Positions 25,101 to 33,138 are shown, counted from the first letter of the stretch. The stretch is 44,317 nucleotides of DNA from Nocardioides albidus (GCF_006335005.1 NZ_VDMP01000023.1:196725-241041), one strand, 5' to 3'. The notes: generated by a model from the letters alone, not told the origin. Made by a program: numbers and translations.

Positions 25101-25494
25101 CCACGGCCTCGCCGAAGGCGCCGGTCCGCAGGGCCTCGCGACCGGCCGCGATCGCCGTCCGGAACTCCACGAGGTCGACCCTGACGGCGCTCGGATCGAG
25201 GCGGTGGCCCTCGGCCGAGGTGACGACCGCGTCCGCGCCGAGCAGTTGACGGCAGCGCCACAGCTCCGTGGAGAGGGCGCGGCGGGTGTTGCCCATGTCG
25301 TCGTCGCCGTACAGGGCGTCGAGGAGCTCGTCGGTCCCGAGGGCCCGGTTGCTGAACGCGCCGACGGCGAGGATCGTCAGGAGGCGACGCTGACGCGCCG
25401 ACCCCGGTGTCGTGCGACCGTCGGGGCCGTCGACTTCGAGCGGACCCAGCGCGGCGATCCTCCGCGCCGCCACCCCGATCTTGACGGCGGTCAT
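22156..25494 (-). CDS. AfsR-like large regulator: BTAD plus AAA ATPase plus helical repeats
   Basis: 1112 residues. N-terminal winged-helix domain (about 12-100, IAALGPLEVDGPDGRTTPGSARQRRLLTIL) and BTAD (about 105-250), then an AAA/NB-ARC-like ATPase with Walker A GEAGIGKS (295-302) and Walker B LLLVVEDAHW, and a long helical C-terminal half with TPR-like units (DLDRGRALYDALRQHGRAAG; RGALEEHHEVGAP). This resembles AfsR/LAL-type pleiotropic activators, but no C-terminal LuxR helix-turn-helix is seen, so DNA binding must be N-terminal. Start at ATG 25494: a TACCCT -10-like box lies 8 bases upstream. Its targets are unknown. Confidence 0.85.
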   Translation of the reverse strand: MTAVKIGVAARRIAALGPLEVDGPDGRTTPGSARQRRLLTILAVGAFSNRALGTDELLDALYGDDDMGNTRRALSTELWRCRQLLGADAVVTSAEGHRLDPSAVRVDLVEFRTAIAAGREALRTGAFGEAVDRYDAALELWHGDPLADWTDGQQARAVLASLGELRLGCVEDKAEALAGLGRNDDAIRLLESVVEAEPQREHAWALLAECLLAVGDRRRASAAFDTARRVLAEHGVDPGAELSAVRDLIASSTVVRRPAPAVADLLGRAEVLTVLSSAVTAALRGPQTTLAVISGEAGIGKSAVVDRLAEGLGTGDDAVQVVSVACDRRLTRPYAVVEHLLTRFGESAGASPAAVLAARDSGDEAALTAAVAGLLETAAVEAGGLLLVVEDAHWATLELLEMLRVLVVRRALAPLAVLLTLREPASVSDDVARAVAELTRRAQVTHHLDGLDDHEVAELLGVGADQARELRELTGGNPLYLRHLSVLPDGTVAPSRTLDDALDEHIDALPVEALEAMEVAATIGKDFDLRVLTSALAHRPLGLDAMAVAEAVATATAIGLLAPTDPRADSHRASFSHALARDRLYARTPSRRRTVAHALVAQALRRRPDAVETDLLAHHSRRGWPICGTADAVSALRGAGDAAYRQLGFTEALNYYDQALDLIAMDPDFDASDETRPLLMSAGRAAVTAGDLDRGRALYDALRQHGRAAGDPVTALEGSTGILQTYFDERVSATALEAVADDIALALSLEDPPDTMHDLGIDALALLHLYQPARAHSLRERFAARFPAVHARVLERTWIYEPVAEAVALTAELAALPDADPLGTALRAWASEVAAGRRSLHDARDTWTLRGSDQAHWESRLWRTMAVMARGEFDRADRLIAATEADVSLAASPLDHTTRAGQLMGQRQFVAVQRGDFERLVRLAAELRPSMASMRPTIRFNAALQLAMSGDRDGAWARCDRLYDEFRAGVVPGQELHATVAGYLQACSTIEHEAGLELARELFRPHVGEHVVLSLAQYWGSVRHQIGKVSAFFEDLDDAEEQLRGALEEHHEVGAPVYVVHSLRALASVLWHRGKRAEAEQTHAQCTALATTLGMVAVAGRSWPPPHAYAGI

Positions 25495-25566
25495 CGAGCC
25501 TGAGGGTAGTGGGCGGGTGCCCGGCGGTGGGTGGAATCGCCCGACTTCGCACCGTCCGGGTCCGCC

Positions 25567-25592
25567 ATTGAGTGCACGACCGTGCACTCAAT
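25567..25592. promoter_or_regulatory. 26-bp palindromic operator before the esterase gene
   Basis: ATTGAGTGCAC (25567-25577), four bases, GTGCACTCAAT (25582-25592): a perfect 11-bp inverted repeat covering the -35 position of the esterase promoter, whose -10 TAGGAT begins 5 bases downstream. Size and symmetry fit a TetR-family operator. No TetR gene is adjacent. Confidence 0.65.
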
Positions 25593-25596
25593 CCGC

Positions 25597-25602
25597 TAGG
25601 AT
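25597..25602 (+). promoter_or_regulatory. -10 box of leaderless promoter for esterase
   Basis: TAGGAT ends 6 bases before ATG 25609. The palindrome immediately upstream would block RNA polymerase if occupied. Confidence 0.6.
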
Positions 25603-25608
25603 CGGCCC

Positions 25609-26778
25609 ATGACCACTGCTCCGACCGTCGTCGACGCCCTGGCCCTGGCCACCGCGGTCGCCGACGACCTGGTCGTGGCGACGGCCCGCGACACCCACCA
25701 CGCGATCGCCCGGCGCGCGCACGGCCTCGTCCGGCGTGGCGCCGGCCCGGCCGCGGTTCCCGCCGAGGCGCTGCACCGCGGCATCGCCGCGACGGTGTAC
25801 GGCGCCGTCGGCCTGACCTTCCGCGGAGCCAGCCTCGCGCTCGCGCGCCTCGCGGACGCCGGCGTCGGCCCGGCGCTGGAGGACGGTCCGCGCGGCCGGT
25901 TCGTCAACGCCGCGGTCAACGGGCTGATCGGCGACGAGATCCGCCGCGAGCGCCCACGCCTGGCGATCGAGATGGCCGTGCGCCGCGACGGCCGCGACGT
26001 GCCGCTCACACCGGCCGGCGTGAACCGGGCCTTCCCGCAGGCCACCGACCGGATCGTGGTGTTCCTGCACGGGTTGTGCGAGAACGAGGACTACTGGCGG
26101 CGGCACCGGGACCGGCTCGGCTCGACGTACGGCGAGACGCTGGCCGCCCGCGGCTGGACGCCGGTCCACCTGCGGGCCAACACCGGTCTGCCGCTGCGGG
26201 AGAACGGCGTCGTGCTGGCCTCGCTGATGCAGCGCCTGGTCGACGCCTGGCCCACGGAGGTCGCGCGGATCGCCCTGGTCGGGCACTCGCTCGGCGGCCT
26301 GATCATGCGCGCCTCGTCGGCGGTCGTCGCCGACGGCGACGCCCCGGCCCCGTGGAGTCGCCTGGTCTCCGACGTGGTCACGCTCGGGACGCCGCACCTC
26401 GGCTCGTGGTTCGCCGTCGGCGCGGACCACGCCAGCCGCACCCTCGCCCGTGCCCCCGAGGTCGCCGCGTTCGGCCGGATCATCGACCGCCAGGCACCCG
26501 GCATCCACGACCTGATCGAGGGCCTCGCCCACGACGTGCCGCCCCTGCCGCACGCGCGCTACCGCCTGGTGTCGGCCACGCTGACCCGCTCCCCGCGTCA
26601 TCCCGTGGCGCAGACGATCGGCGACCTGCTCGTCACTCCGCGCTCCGCCGTCGGCCGCGACCGGCGCGGCACCGACCTGTTCCCCGGCGCCGAGGTCCTC
26701 CACCTCGGCCGCACCGACCACTTCGGGCTGCTCAACCACCCCGACGTGCACACCGCGCTGGCCCGCTGGCTCGCCTGA
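25609..26778 (+). CDS. Alpha/beta-hydrolase, esterase/lipase (PGAP1-like)
   Basis: 389 residues. A helical N-terminal region (1 to about 145) precedes an alpha/beta-hydrolase core: oxyanion-site VVFLHGLCENEDYW (about 150-163), nucleophile Ser227 in LVGHSLGGLIMR, a likely acid in the region after TLGTPHLGSW, and a C-terminal His in GRTDHFGLLNH. The TLGTPHLGSWFAVG stretch is typical of PGAP1/triacylglycerol-lipase-like enzymes acting on lipid or polyester substrates. No signal peptide is seen, so it is probably cytoplasmic or membrane-peripheral. Expression appears controlled by a TetR-type repressor through the upstream palindrome. Substrate unknown. Confidence 0.82.
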   Translation: MTTAPTVVDALALATAVADDLVVATARDTHHAIARRAHGLVRRGAGPAAVPAEALHRGIAATVYGAVGLTFRGASLALARLADAGVGPALEDGPRGRFVNAAVNGLIGDEIRRERPRLAIEMAVRRDGRDVPLTPAGVNRAFPQATDRIVVFLHGLCENEDYWRRHRDRLGSTYGETLAARGWTPVHLRANTGLPLRENGVVLASLMQRLVDAWPTEVARIALVGHSLGGLIMRASSAVVADGDAPAPWSRLVSDVVTLGTPHLGSWFAVGADHASRTLARAPEVAAFGRIIDRQAPGIHDLIEGLAHDVPPLPHARYRLVSATLTRSPRHPVAQTIGDLLVTPRSAVGRDRRGTDLFPGAEVLHLGRTDHFGLLNHPDVHTALARWLA

Positions 26779-26835
26779 GGTCGTCCTCCCGTGGGAGGTG
26801 GTGCCGGCGCGCCCGGCGGCTCCATGATGGCCGTC

Positions 26836-27339
26836 ATGACGACCAACGCCGCGCGCGAGCTGCGCGCCGAGGCTGTGATCGAGGCACCCGCGGCGCACGT
26901 GTGGGCGCTGCTGACCGACTTCGGCCAGCTGGCCCAGTGGAGCCCGGAGACCGTGCGGATGGTGCCGCTCAAGCCGGGCGGGCTCCGCGTCGGCCAGTGG
27001 TATCTCGGCGTCAACCGGCGCAGGGCCGTCGTGTGGCCCACGCGCTCGGTCGTGGCCGAGGTGGTGCCCGGCCGCCGGCTGGTCTGGGACACGCCGTCGA
27101 GCGGTGCGCGGTGGATCTGGGAGCTCGAGACCGAACCGGACGGCCCCGGCGGCCCCGGCGGCCCCGCCAGTGCTGCCCGCACCCGCGTCGTGCACCGCCG
27201 TCCCGTCCCGCGCGCGCTGAGCCTCGGCAGCCGGATCGTGGCCCCGCTGCTCCTGGGCGGCAACGATGCGCACGCCGACGAGCTCGAGGCCGGCATGGCG
27301 ACCACGCTCGCCGGGCTCAAGGCCGCCGCCGAGAGGTAG
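26836..27339 (+). CDS. SRPBCC-family (polyketide cyclase/dehydrase-like) protein
   Basis: 167 residues of the Bet v 1-like fold: AEAVIEAPAAHVWALLTDFGQLAQWSPET is the classical N-terminal strand and helix, and GMATTLAGLKAAAER the terminal helix. Members bind lipids or polyketides or act as cyclases; no specific function can be inferred. ATG at 26836 is chosen because CATGAT (26823-26828) lies 7 bases upstream like other leaderless starts here; ATG 26824 and 26827 are in-frame alternatives. A short GPGGPGGP insertion lies mid-protein. Its 3' end overlaps the convergent CPBP gene by 23 bases. Confidence 0.8.
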   Translation: MTTNAARELRAEAVIEAPAAHVWALLTDFGQLAQWSPETVRMVPLKPGGLRVGQWYLGVNRRRAVVWPTRSVVAEVVPGRRLVWDTPSSGARWIWELETEPDGPGGPGGPASAARTRVVHRRPVPRALSLGSRIVAPLLLGGNDAHADELEAGMATTLAGLKAAAER

Positions 27340-28243
27340 CCCGTCGCCTCGCCTCGTCGGCCCAGCCGCGCACCAGCCAGGCGTAGCCGACGGTGACCGC
27401 GAGGGTGCAGGCGAGACCGGCGAGGGTGCCCTCGGTGGCGTCCAGGTCGACCAGCCCGAAGGCGCCGAAGGCGACGATCGCCGCGTTGTTGGCGACGTGG
27501 AGGCCGATCGCGGCCTCCAGGCCACCGGTGCGCCAGGTCAGCCAGCCGGCCACGAGGGCGAACGACGTGACGTCGACGAGTCCGAGGCCGTCGTACTCGT
27601 GGCCCAGGGTGAACAGCGGCACCGGGAGCACGATCGCGAACGCCGGGTGTCGGAGCCACGCGCCGACGGTCTGCATCAGCAGGCCGCGGAAGACGTACTC
27701 CTCCGCGGCAGCCTGCACGGGTACGACGAGCACGGCGACCGCCAGGAGCGGGAGCGTGCGGGCGGTCAGTGTCGCGTCGGGCCAGGTCCCGTCCACGGTG
27801 ACGAACGCGAGCATCGCCAGGATCACCAGGAGCAGGGCGAGTCCGAGGCAGCGGCCCAGGAGTGCCACGCGCAGCCGGCCCGCCACCGACGACAGGGTGC
27901 CCATCGGCCGGGCGCCCGCGAGCCGGACCGCGAGGAGCGCCGCCGGCAGCATCACGGCGATGGCGAGCAGCATGAAGGTGGCGGCCATCGGGTCCGACAT
28001 CTCCGACGACGCGAGGGCGCGGTCGATGACGTCCTCCTGCCCCGGCGCCGCGAGGCCGATGACGACGAGCGGCACGACCGAGAGCAGCGTGCCGAGGACG
28101 AAGAGCGCGGCCGCCACCGTCAGGACGAGGACCGGCCGCCACCAGCGGTGGCGGCCCGAGGACCGGGCCAGCCGGTGGAAGTCCCGGTCGTCGGCGCAGA
28201 CGGCTCGAGGGCGAGGTCGGGCAGGGGGAGCGATGATGGTCAT
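27317..28243 (-). CDS. CPBP-family intramembrane metalloprotease
   Basis: 308 residues with about eight membrane segments. The three motifs of CPBP (CAAX prenyl protease 2/bacteriocin-processing) proteins are intact: EEYVFRG with Glu181-Glu182-x3-Arg186; FTLGH with Phe211 and His215; and HVANN with His249 and Asn253. These residues coordinate zinc within the membrane. In bacteria the family takes part in bacteriocin immunity, stress signalling or anti-sigma processing; target unknown here. ATG 28243 begins a 35-residue cytoplasmic lead before the first span. It diverges from the histidine kinase gene. Confidence 0.88.
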   Translation of the reverse strand: MTIIAPPARPRPRAVCADDRDFHRLARSSGRHRWWRPVLVLTVAAALFVLGTLLSVVPLVVIGLAAPGQEDVIDRALASSEMSDPMAATFMLLAIAVMLPAALLAVRLAGARPMGTLSSVAGRLRVALLGRCLGLALLLVILAMLAFVTVDGTWPDATLTARTLPLLAVAVLVVPVQAAAEEYVFRGLLMQTVGAWLRHPAFAIVLPVPLFTLGHEYDGLGLVDVTSFALVAGWLTWRTGGLEAAIGLHVANNAAIVAFGAFGLVDLDATEGTLAGLACTLAVTVGYAWLVRGWADEARRRATSRRRP

Positions 28244-28359
28244 GGCTCCACGCTCCCGGCGCGGACCCCACGGCCGCATCGGGCACAGGGCCGGACCCGT
28301 GCGCCGAAGGGTCGGGTGCGCTCATCCCTTCGGTTGATCCGCGTGTCGGGCCGCCCCTC

Positions 28360-28365
28360 TAGGCT
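28360..28365 (+). promoter_or_regulatory. -10 box of leaderless promoter for two-component system
   Basis: TAGGCT ends 6 bases before the histidine kinase ATG at 28372. Confidence 0.6.
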
Positions 28366-28371
28366 CACCGC

Positions 28372-29538
28372 ATGATCGGGCAGGCTCGGGGCGGGTACGA
28401 CGCACCCTTCGTCGCGAGACGGCGCTCCCGCGTGCTGCTGGTCGCGGCCTGTTCCGTGCTGGGCCTGCTCGGGGCCGCGATCACCATCGGCGGCGTCCTC
28501 GAGCGGCCGGACCCGCCGTCGGACGACCTGGTCGCGCTGTGGCTGCTGGCCGAGCTCGCGGCCGGGTTCGCCGCGACGTGCCTGCTGGCGGGCTTCCTCG
28601 CCGACCGCTCGCTCGCGAAGGGCACGGTGCTCGCCCTGCTGGCCCCCCTCAGCGCCGCGATGCCCGCCGCGTTCGTCGCAGTGGTGCTCCTCGTGTCCCT
28701 CCGCTCGTGGCGCGTCGGGGCGGCGGCGGTCACCGCCTTCGTCGTCCCCAGCGCGGCGGCGATCGTCGTCCTCAGCCGGGACCGGGCCGAGATGCTCGGC
28801 GTCCTTGCCGGCGCGGTGGTGGTGATGATCCTCGTCGGCCTGGTCGTCGGGGCGCGGCGCACGCTCGCCGAGCAGGCCCACCGCGAGCGGGAGCTCGTCG
28901 TCGAGCAGGTCCGCAGCCAGGAGCGCGCCCGGATCGCCGGCGAGATGCACGACACGCTCAGCCACCACCTCAGCCTGATCGCCCTGCACGCGGGCGCCCT
29001 CGGGCGCCGCGACGACCTCCCGGCGGACACCGTGCGCTCCAGCAGCCGCCTGGTCGCGGACCTCTCCCGCACCGCGCACGCCGAGCTGCGCGAGGTGCTC
29101 GGCGTGCTGCACCGCGACGGACCGCCCTCCGCCGTGCCGCCTGCCGGCGCCGCGCTCCTGCCGCAGCTCGTCGAGCAGCACCTGGCGGCCGGGGCGCAGG
29201 TCCGGGCCGAGCTCGACCCGGCCGTGGTCGCCGACCCCGGGGGACGCCTCTCGGAGGCGACGTCCCGACTGGTCCACCGGGTGGTGCGCGAGCTGCTCGC
29301 CAATGCGGCACGGCACGCGCCCGGCATGCCCGTCGACCTCACCGTGGCGGGCGGCGAGCGTGTCGCGATCCGCTGCCGCAACCGGGTGGCGGCGCGCGCC
29401 GAGCGCACGGTCGCCGGGCCGGGGGCTGCCGGGCTGGGGCTGGAGGGCATCGCCGAGCGGGTCCGCCTGGCCGGTGGTCAGCAGCGCGCGGGCGTCGTCG
29501 ACGGCGAGTTCGTGGTGGAGGTGTCCGTGCCGTGGTGA
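28372..29538 (+). CDS. NarL-family sensor histidine kinase
   Basis: 388 residues. Five hydrophobic segments between about 20 and 160 form a membrane sensor without a large external loop. A HisKA_3 dimerisation domain follows with phospho-acceptor His193 in ERARIAGEMHDTLSHHLSLI, then a HATPase_c domain with N-box ELLANAARHAPG and G-box GLGLEGIAERVRLAGG. It senses an unknown signal at the membrane and phosphorylates the response regulator encoded next, whose start overlaps its stop (GTGA). Leaderless start. Confidence 0.92.
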   Translation: MIGQARGGYDAPFVARRRSRVLLVAACSVLGLLGAAITIGGVLERPDPPSDDLVALWLLAELAAGFAATCLLAGFLADRSLAKGTVLALLAPLSAAMPAAFVAVVLLVSLRSWRVGAAAVTAFVVPSAAAIVVLSRDRAEMLGVLAGAVVVMILVGLVVGARRTLAEQAHRERELVVEQVRSQERARIAGEMHDTLSHHLSLIALHAGALGRRDDLPADTVRSSSRLVADLSRTAHAELREVLGVLHRDGPPSAVPPAGAALLPQLVEQHLAAGAQVRAELDPAVVADPGGRLSEATSRLVHRVVRELLANAARHAPGMPVDLTVAGGERVAIRCRNRVAARAERTVAGPGAAGLGLEGIAERVRLAGGQQRAGVVDGEFVVEVSVPW

Positions 29539-30185
29539 GGGTGCTCATCGTCGACGACGAGCCCCTGGTGCGCGCCGGCCTGCGCCTGGTGCTCGACCCC
29601 GGGCGTGGGATCGAGATCGTCGGCGAGGCCGGCGACGGGGTGGCCGGACTGAGGGCCGCCCGGGAGCTCGACCCCGACGTGGTCCTCATGGACGTGCGGA
29701 TGCCGGGTGGCGACGGGATCGAGGCGGTGTCCCGGATCCGCGCCGCCGGACTGCGCTGCCGGATCCTCATGCTGACCGCGTTCGACACCGACGAGTTCGT
29801 CCTCGGCGCGCTGCGCGCCGGCGCCGACGGCTTCCTGCTCAAGGCCGAGGACCCCGAGCTCATCGAGCAGGCCGTGCTCGGCGCGGACGACGGGGCCGCG
29901 ATGATGTCGGCGCCCGTGCTGCGCCGCCTCGTCGCGCTCGCGGCCGAGCCCGTGACCCCGGCCGGCGTGCCGGCCGGCGTCAGCGAGCGGGAGTGGGAGG
30001 TGGCGCGGCTGGTCGCTCAGGGCCGCTCGAACGCCGAGATCTCCGCCGCGCTGCACCTGAGCCTGGCCACGGTCAAGACCCACCTCGGCAGCCTCTTCGC
30101 CAAGCTCGGCCTCGAGAACCGCGTCCAGCTGGCGATCCTCGTGCTCGAGCGGGAGCCGTCCGGGGTCAGCCGGGGAAGCCCGTGA
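29535..30185 (+). CDS. NarL/FixJ-family response regulator
   Basis: 216 residues: receiver domain with acidic pair Asp7-Asp8, phospho-acceptor Asp53 (VVLMDVRMPGGDG), Thr81 and Lys103; then a LuxR-type helix-turn-helix, SEREWEVARLVAQGRSNAEI with LSLATVKTHLGSLFAKLGLENR. Partner of the overlapping histidine kinase. GTG 29535 overlaps the kinase stop; GTG 29532 is equivalent. The last 20 bases overlap the end of the convergent lipoprotein gene, which could be a target, though nothing in the sequence proves it. Confidence 0.93.
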   Translation: MRVLIVDDEPLVRAGLRLVLDPGRGIEIVGEAGDGVAGLRAARELDPDVVLMDVRMPGGDGIEAVSRIRAAGLRCRILMLTAFDTDEFVLGALRAGADGFLLKAEDPELIEQAVLGADDGAAMMSAPVLRRLVALAAEPVTPAGVPAGVSEREWEVARLVAQGRSNAEISAALHLSLATVKTHLGSLFAKLGLENRVQLAILVLEREPSGVSRGSP

Positions 30186-31590
30186 ACCCGGCGAGCGTGC
30201 CTGCCCCCACCACCCACACGGCCTCGTCGGACACGTAGGGGCCGCCGGGCGAGATGCCGTCGTCGTAGCCCTCCTTGCCGAGGGCGCTGACGTCGTGGGA
30301 CCACGCGACCTCGCCGGAGGTCCGGTCGAGCGCCTGCACGACCCACGACTTCGCGTAGTCGGTCGCGACCTGGAGGAACGCGTCGGGCGTCTCGCTCGGC
30401 GCGATCTCGGTCCCCGGGCCCGACCAGAGGGTCTTGCCGGTCTCGGCGTCGAGGTAGGTCGTCACCATCGTCCCCTTCTTCGCGTCGAAGCCGGTCACCG
30501 CGACCTGGGTGCGGTCGCTCGTCCAGCGCCACCCGGACAGCTCGTCGCCGAGGTCCGGGCGCTCCCAGACGGCCTTGCCGGTCGTGACGTCGTACAGCGT
30601 CGAGCCGACGCCGAGGCGGCCCTCGGTGGTGGTGAGGCGGCTGTCCTGGGTGTCCCAGGCCTGGCCGGAGAGCTTCAGCAGGACCTCGTCGCCGAGGAGC
30701 ACCTCGAGCTTGTCGTCGCCGAATCCGCGGTGCACCGTCCAGGGCCGCTCGAAGAAGCTGCTCTTGCCGAGGTGGGCGCTGCCGAGGACCTTGCCGCTCG
30801 CCCGGTCGAGCTCGAACTGGGTGGCGTCGGCCTGGCCGGACGGGGTGTCCTTCCAGGCGGCGACCGACACGTCGTCGCCGCTGAGGTCGAGGGCGGGGGA
30901 GCCGGCGCCGTACCCGCGCAGCTCGGCGAGCCCGCCGGGCCCGGTCCACACGTCCTTCAGGCTCGTCGCGTCGAGCGCGGCGACGGCGAACGGCGGGGGA
31001 TAGGCGGACTCGTCGGTGCCCTCCGGCGTCACGACGAGGTAGAGGACGCCGTCGTCGAGGATCGGCGTGCTGCCCGGGGCCACGCGCACGTCGGCGCCGG
31101 CGCCCGAGCCGCCCGTGGCCGCGTCGACCCGGACCAGCGCGTCGCCGCGGGTGCAGTAGAGGGCGGCGTGGTCGGGCGTCCAGCAGCCGCCGTAGCCCTC
31201 CTGCTTCCAGAGCACCTTCCCCTCCGCGGAGACGCCGACCAGCAGCGGCGTCACGGGGCGGGCGCCGGGGTCGGCGTCGTCCTGGGCCTGGTCGGTGATC
31301 GCGGCGACGAGCACCTCGCCGACCACCACGCCGCCGGGCTGGGGCACCTCGTCGTCGCCGGCAGGAGCCAGGGGGACGAACTTGCCGCCGGGCACCACCG
31401 TGTCGGCCCGCAGCTCCCAGGTCGACGCAGGCTCGTGGAGCACCGCCGCGGCGGACCCCGACCCGCCGGTGGAGGGGTCCGACCCCCCGGGTCGGTCCGG
31501 GTCGGGCCGGCCGCCGTCGCAGGCGACGAGGCCGAGCCCGGCCACGAGCAGGGCAGCGGCGAGCCGGCCGGTCGGCGAGGCGGGGGACAT
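30166..31590 (-). CDS. PQQ-like beta-propeller lipoprotein
   Basis: 474 residues. Lipobox LVAC (Cys24) followed by a Gly/Ser/Pro/Asp-rich linker, so the protein is tethered to the outer face of the membrane. The remainder shows repeated propeller blades of the PQQ/BamB type: [55 protein letters not shown]. No PQQ-binding or dehydrogenase residues were identified, so a structural or binding role is more likely than catalysis. AGGAGG lies before ATG 31590. Confidence 0.85.
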   Translation of the reverse strand: MSPASPTGRLAAALLVAGLGLVACDGGRPDPDRPGGSDPSTGGSGSAAAVLHEPASTWELRADTVVPGGKFVPLAPAGDDEVPQPGGVVVGEVLVAAITDQAQDDADPGARPVTPLLVGVSAEGKVLWKQEGYGGCWTPDHAALYCTRGDALVRVDAATGGSGAGADVRVAPGSTPILDDGVLYLVVTPEGTDESAYPPPFAVAALDATSLKDVWTGPGGLAELRGYGAGSPALDLSGDDVSVAAWKDTPSGQADATQFELDRASGKVLGSAHLGKSSFFERPWTVHRGFGDDKLEVLLGDEVLLKLSGQAWDTQDSRLTTTEGRLGVGSTLYDVTTGKAVWERPDLGDELSGWRWTSDRTQVAVTGFDAKKGTMVTTYLDAETGKTLWSGPGTEIAPSETPDAFLQVATDYAKSWVVQALDRTSGEVAWSHDVSALGKEGYDDGISPGGPYVSDEAVWVVGAGTLAGFTGFPG

Positions 31591-31666
31591 GGAACCTCCT
31601 GGAGGGACTGCTGGAAGACCGGGCCGGTCGTGCTCGGCAGGGTACCGGTGCGGGTACGACGAATCT

Positions 31667-31682
31667 GCTGTCGGCGAACAGC
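31667..31682. promoter_or_regulatory. Inverted repeat upstream of clpP1
   Basis: GCTGT-N6-ACAGC centred about 45 bases before the clpP1 -10 box. In other actinobacteria clpP1-clpP2 is activated by ClgR; the sequence matches only half of the ClgR motif as remembered (AACAGCG), so this is a candidate activator site at low confidence. Confidence 0.25.
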
Positions 31683-31717
31683 GGTGTCGAACGCGTGGTT
31701 CTGCCTTCCGGTCCGGC

Positions 31718-31723
31718 TAGTGT
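31718..31723 (+). promoter_or_regulatory. -10 box of leaderless promoter for clpP1-clpP2
   Basis: TAGTGT ends 7 bases before GTG 31731. Supports the GTG as start rather than the ATG codons at 31782-31800. Confidence 0.5.
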
Positions 31724-31730
31724 CGCTCGC

Positions 31731-32399
31731 GTGACTCAGAATCTTCCCGGTGGCGCTCACCACTCCGTGCGTGGTCATGAGATGAACCCGCAGATGAATG
31801 GGGGAGCGGGGATCAACTTCCTCGACGACAACATCTACAGCCGGCTGCTGCGTGAGCGGATCGTGTTCCTCGGCTCGGAGGTCCGCGACCAGAACGCCAA
31901 CGCGATCTGCGCCCAGCTCCTCCTGCTCTCGGCCGAGGATCCCGAGGCGGACATCTTCTTGCACATCAACAGCCCGGGCGGCTCGGTCGACGCCGGCATG
32001 GCGATCTACGACACCATGAACTACATCCCGAACGACGTCGCGACGGTCGGCATGGGCCTGGCCGCCTCGATGGGGCAGTTCCTGCTGTGCGCAGGCGCCA
32101 AGGGCAAGCGCTACGCCCTGCCGCACGCGCGGATCATGATGCACCAGCCGTCCTCGGGCATGGGTGGCTCCGCCTCCGACATCAAGATCCAGGCGCAGCA
32201 GTCGCTGCACATCAAGAAGGTGCTCCTCGAGCTCATCTCCGAGCACACCGGCCAGAGCGTCGAGCAGGTCACCGAGGACGCCGACCGCGACCGCTGGTTC
32301 ACCGCTCAGGAGGCGCTCGAATACGGCCTGGTCGACAAGGTCGTCAAGAGCGCCAAGGAAGCCGTCGACGAGGGTCGCCCGGCCCACAAGAAGGACTGA
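31731..32399 (+). CDS. clpP1: ATP-dependent Clp protease proteolytic subunit 1
   Basis: 222 residues. Serine protease of the Clp barrel: nucleophile Ser113 in [12 protein letters not shown], His138 in ARIMMHQP, and a catalytic Asp in the TEDADRDRW region. [18 protein letters not shown] is the conserved strand and helix lining the chamber. An N-terminal extension of about 25 residues is likely a processed propeptide. In actinobacteria ClpP1 and ClpP2 form a mixed two-ring tetradecamer that works with ClpX or ClpC1. clpP2 follows 11 bases after the stop. Confidence 0.95.
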   Translation: MTQNLPGGAHHSVRGHEMNPQMNGGAGINFLDDNIYSRLLRERIVFLGSEVRDQNANAICAQLLLLSAEDPEADIFLHINSPGGSVDAGMAIYDTMNYIPNDVATVGMGLAASMGQFLLCAGAKGKRYALPHARIMMHQPSSGMGGSASDIKIQAQQSLHIKKVLLELISEHTGQSVEQVTEDADRDRWFTAQEALEYGLVDKVVKSAKEAVDEGRPAHKKD

Positions 32400-32410
32400 G
32401 GTTCGCAGGC

Positions 32411-33016
32411 ATGAACTACTACATCCCGCAGTGGGAAGAGCGGACCTCCTACGGTTTCCGCCGGATCGATCCCTACGCCAAGCTGTTCGAGGACCGCATC
32501 GTCTACCTCGGCACGCCGATCTCCGACGACGTCGCCAACGCGGTGATCGCCCAGCTGCTGTGCCTGCAGTCGATGAACCCCGACCAGGACATCAGCATCT
32601 ACATCAACAGCCCCGGTGGCTCCTTCACCGCGCTGACCGCGATCTACGACACCATCCAGTTCATCAAGCCGGACGTGCAGACGGTGTGCATCGGCCAGGC
32701 CGCCTCGGCCGCCGCGATCCTGCTCGCGGCCGGCGCCAAGGGCAAGCGGCTCGCGCTGCCCAACAGCCGGATCCTGATCCACCAGCCCTACACCGAGGGC
32801 ACCTTCGGCCAGACCTCGGACATCGAGATCCAGGCCAACGAGATCCTGCGGATGCGCGAGCTGCTCGAGAAGATGATCAGCGACCACTCCGGCAAGTCGG
32901 TCGAGGAGGTCAGCCGCGACATCGAGCGCGACAAGATCCTCACCGCCCAGGGCGCCATCGAGTACGGCCTGATCGATTCCGTGCTCGAGTCCCTCAAGAC
33001 CCCCGCCCTCGTCTGA
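32411..33016 (+). CDS. clpP2: ATP-dependent Clp protease proteolytic subunit 2
   Basis: 201 residues; catalytic Ser99 in CIGQAASAAAILL and His124 in SRILIHQPYTEG, with INSPGGSFTALTAIYDTIQF lining the chamber. The EGTFGQTSDIEIQANEI handle region is typical of actinobacterial ClpP2, the subunit that docks the ATPase ring. Start at ATG 32411; the gene is translated from the clpP1 transcript. A stem-loop and a separate promoter-like sequence lie before clpX. Confidence 0.95.
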   Translation: MNYYIPQWEERTSYGFRRIDPYAKLFEDRIVYLGTPISDDVANAVIAQLLCLQSMNPDQDISIYINSPGGSFTALTAIYDTIQFIKPDVQTVCIGQAASAAAILLAAGAKGKRLALPNSRILIHQPYTEGTFGQTSDIEIQANEILRMRELLEKMISDHSGKSVEEVSRDIERDKILTAQGAIEYGLIDSVLESLKTPALV

Positions 33017-33060
33017 GCCCGCCGGACTCAGACCAGAGCGAAGAAGACCGATGAGCATCC

Positions 33061-33113
33061 CGACGTACCCCTCGTGTCACGCTCCCGCCGGAGCGTGGCA
33101 GGGGGTACCGTCG
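33061..33113 (+). terminator. Two-tier stem-loop between clpP2 and clpX
   Basis: Inner stem CACGCTCC / GGAGCGTG (33078-33085, 33090-33097) with loop CGCC, enclosed by an outer stem 33061-33071 / 33102-33113 (one bulged C) containing GTACCCC / GGGGTAC. A -10-like TAGTTC (33116-33121) and AGGAGG follow before clpX GTG, so clpX probably has its own promoter just past a terminator or attenuator. Confidence 0.6.
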
Positions 33114-33138
33114 GGTAGTTCGACTGTGAGGAGGACCC

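Noticed and set aside
31741..31810. Later ATG codons (31782, 31794) as the clpP1 start
   Set aside because: The GTG at 31731 is positioned 7 bases after a -10 box, and an N-terminal propeptide is usual for ClpP1.
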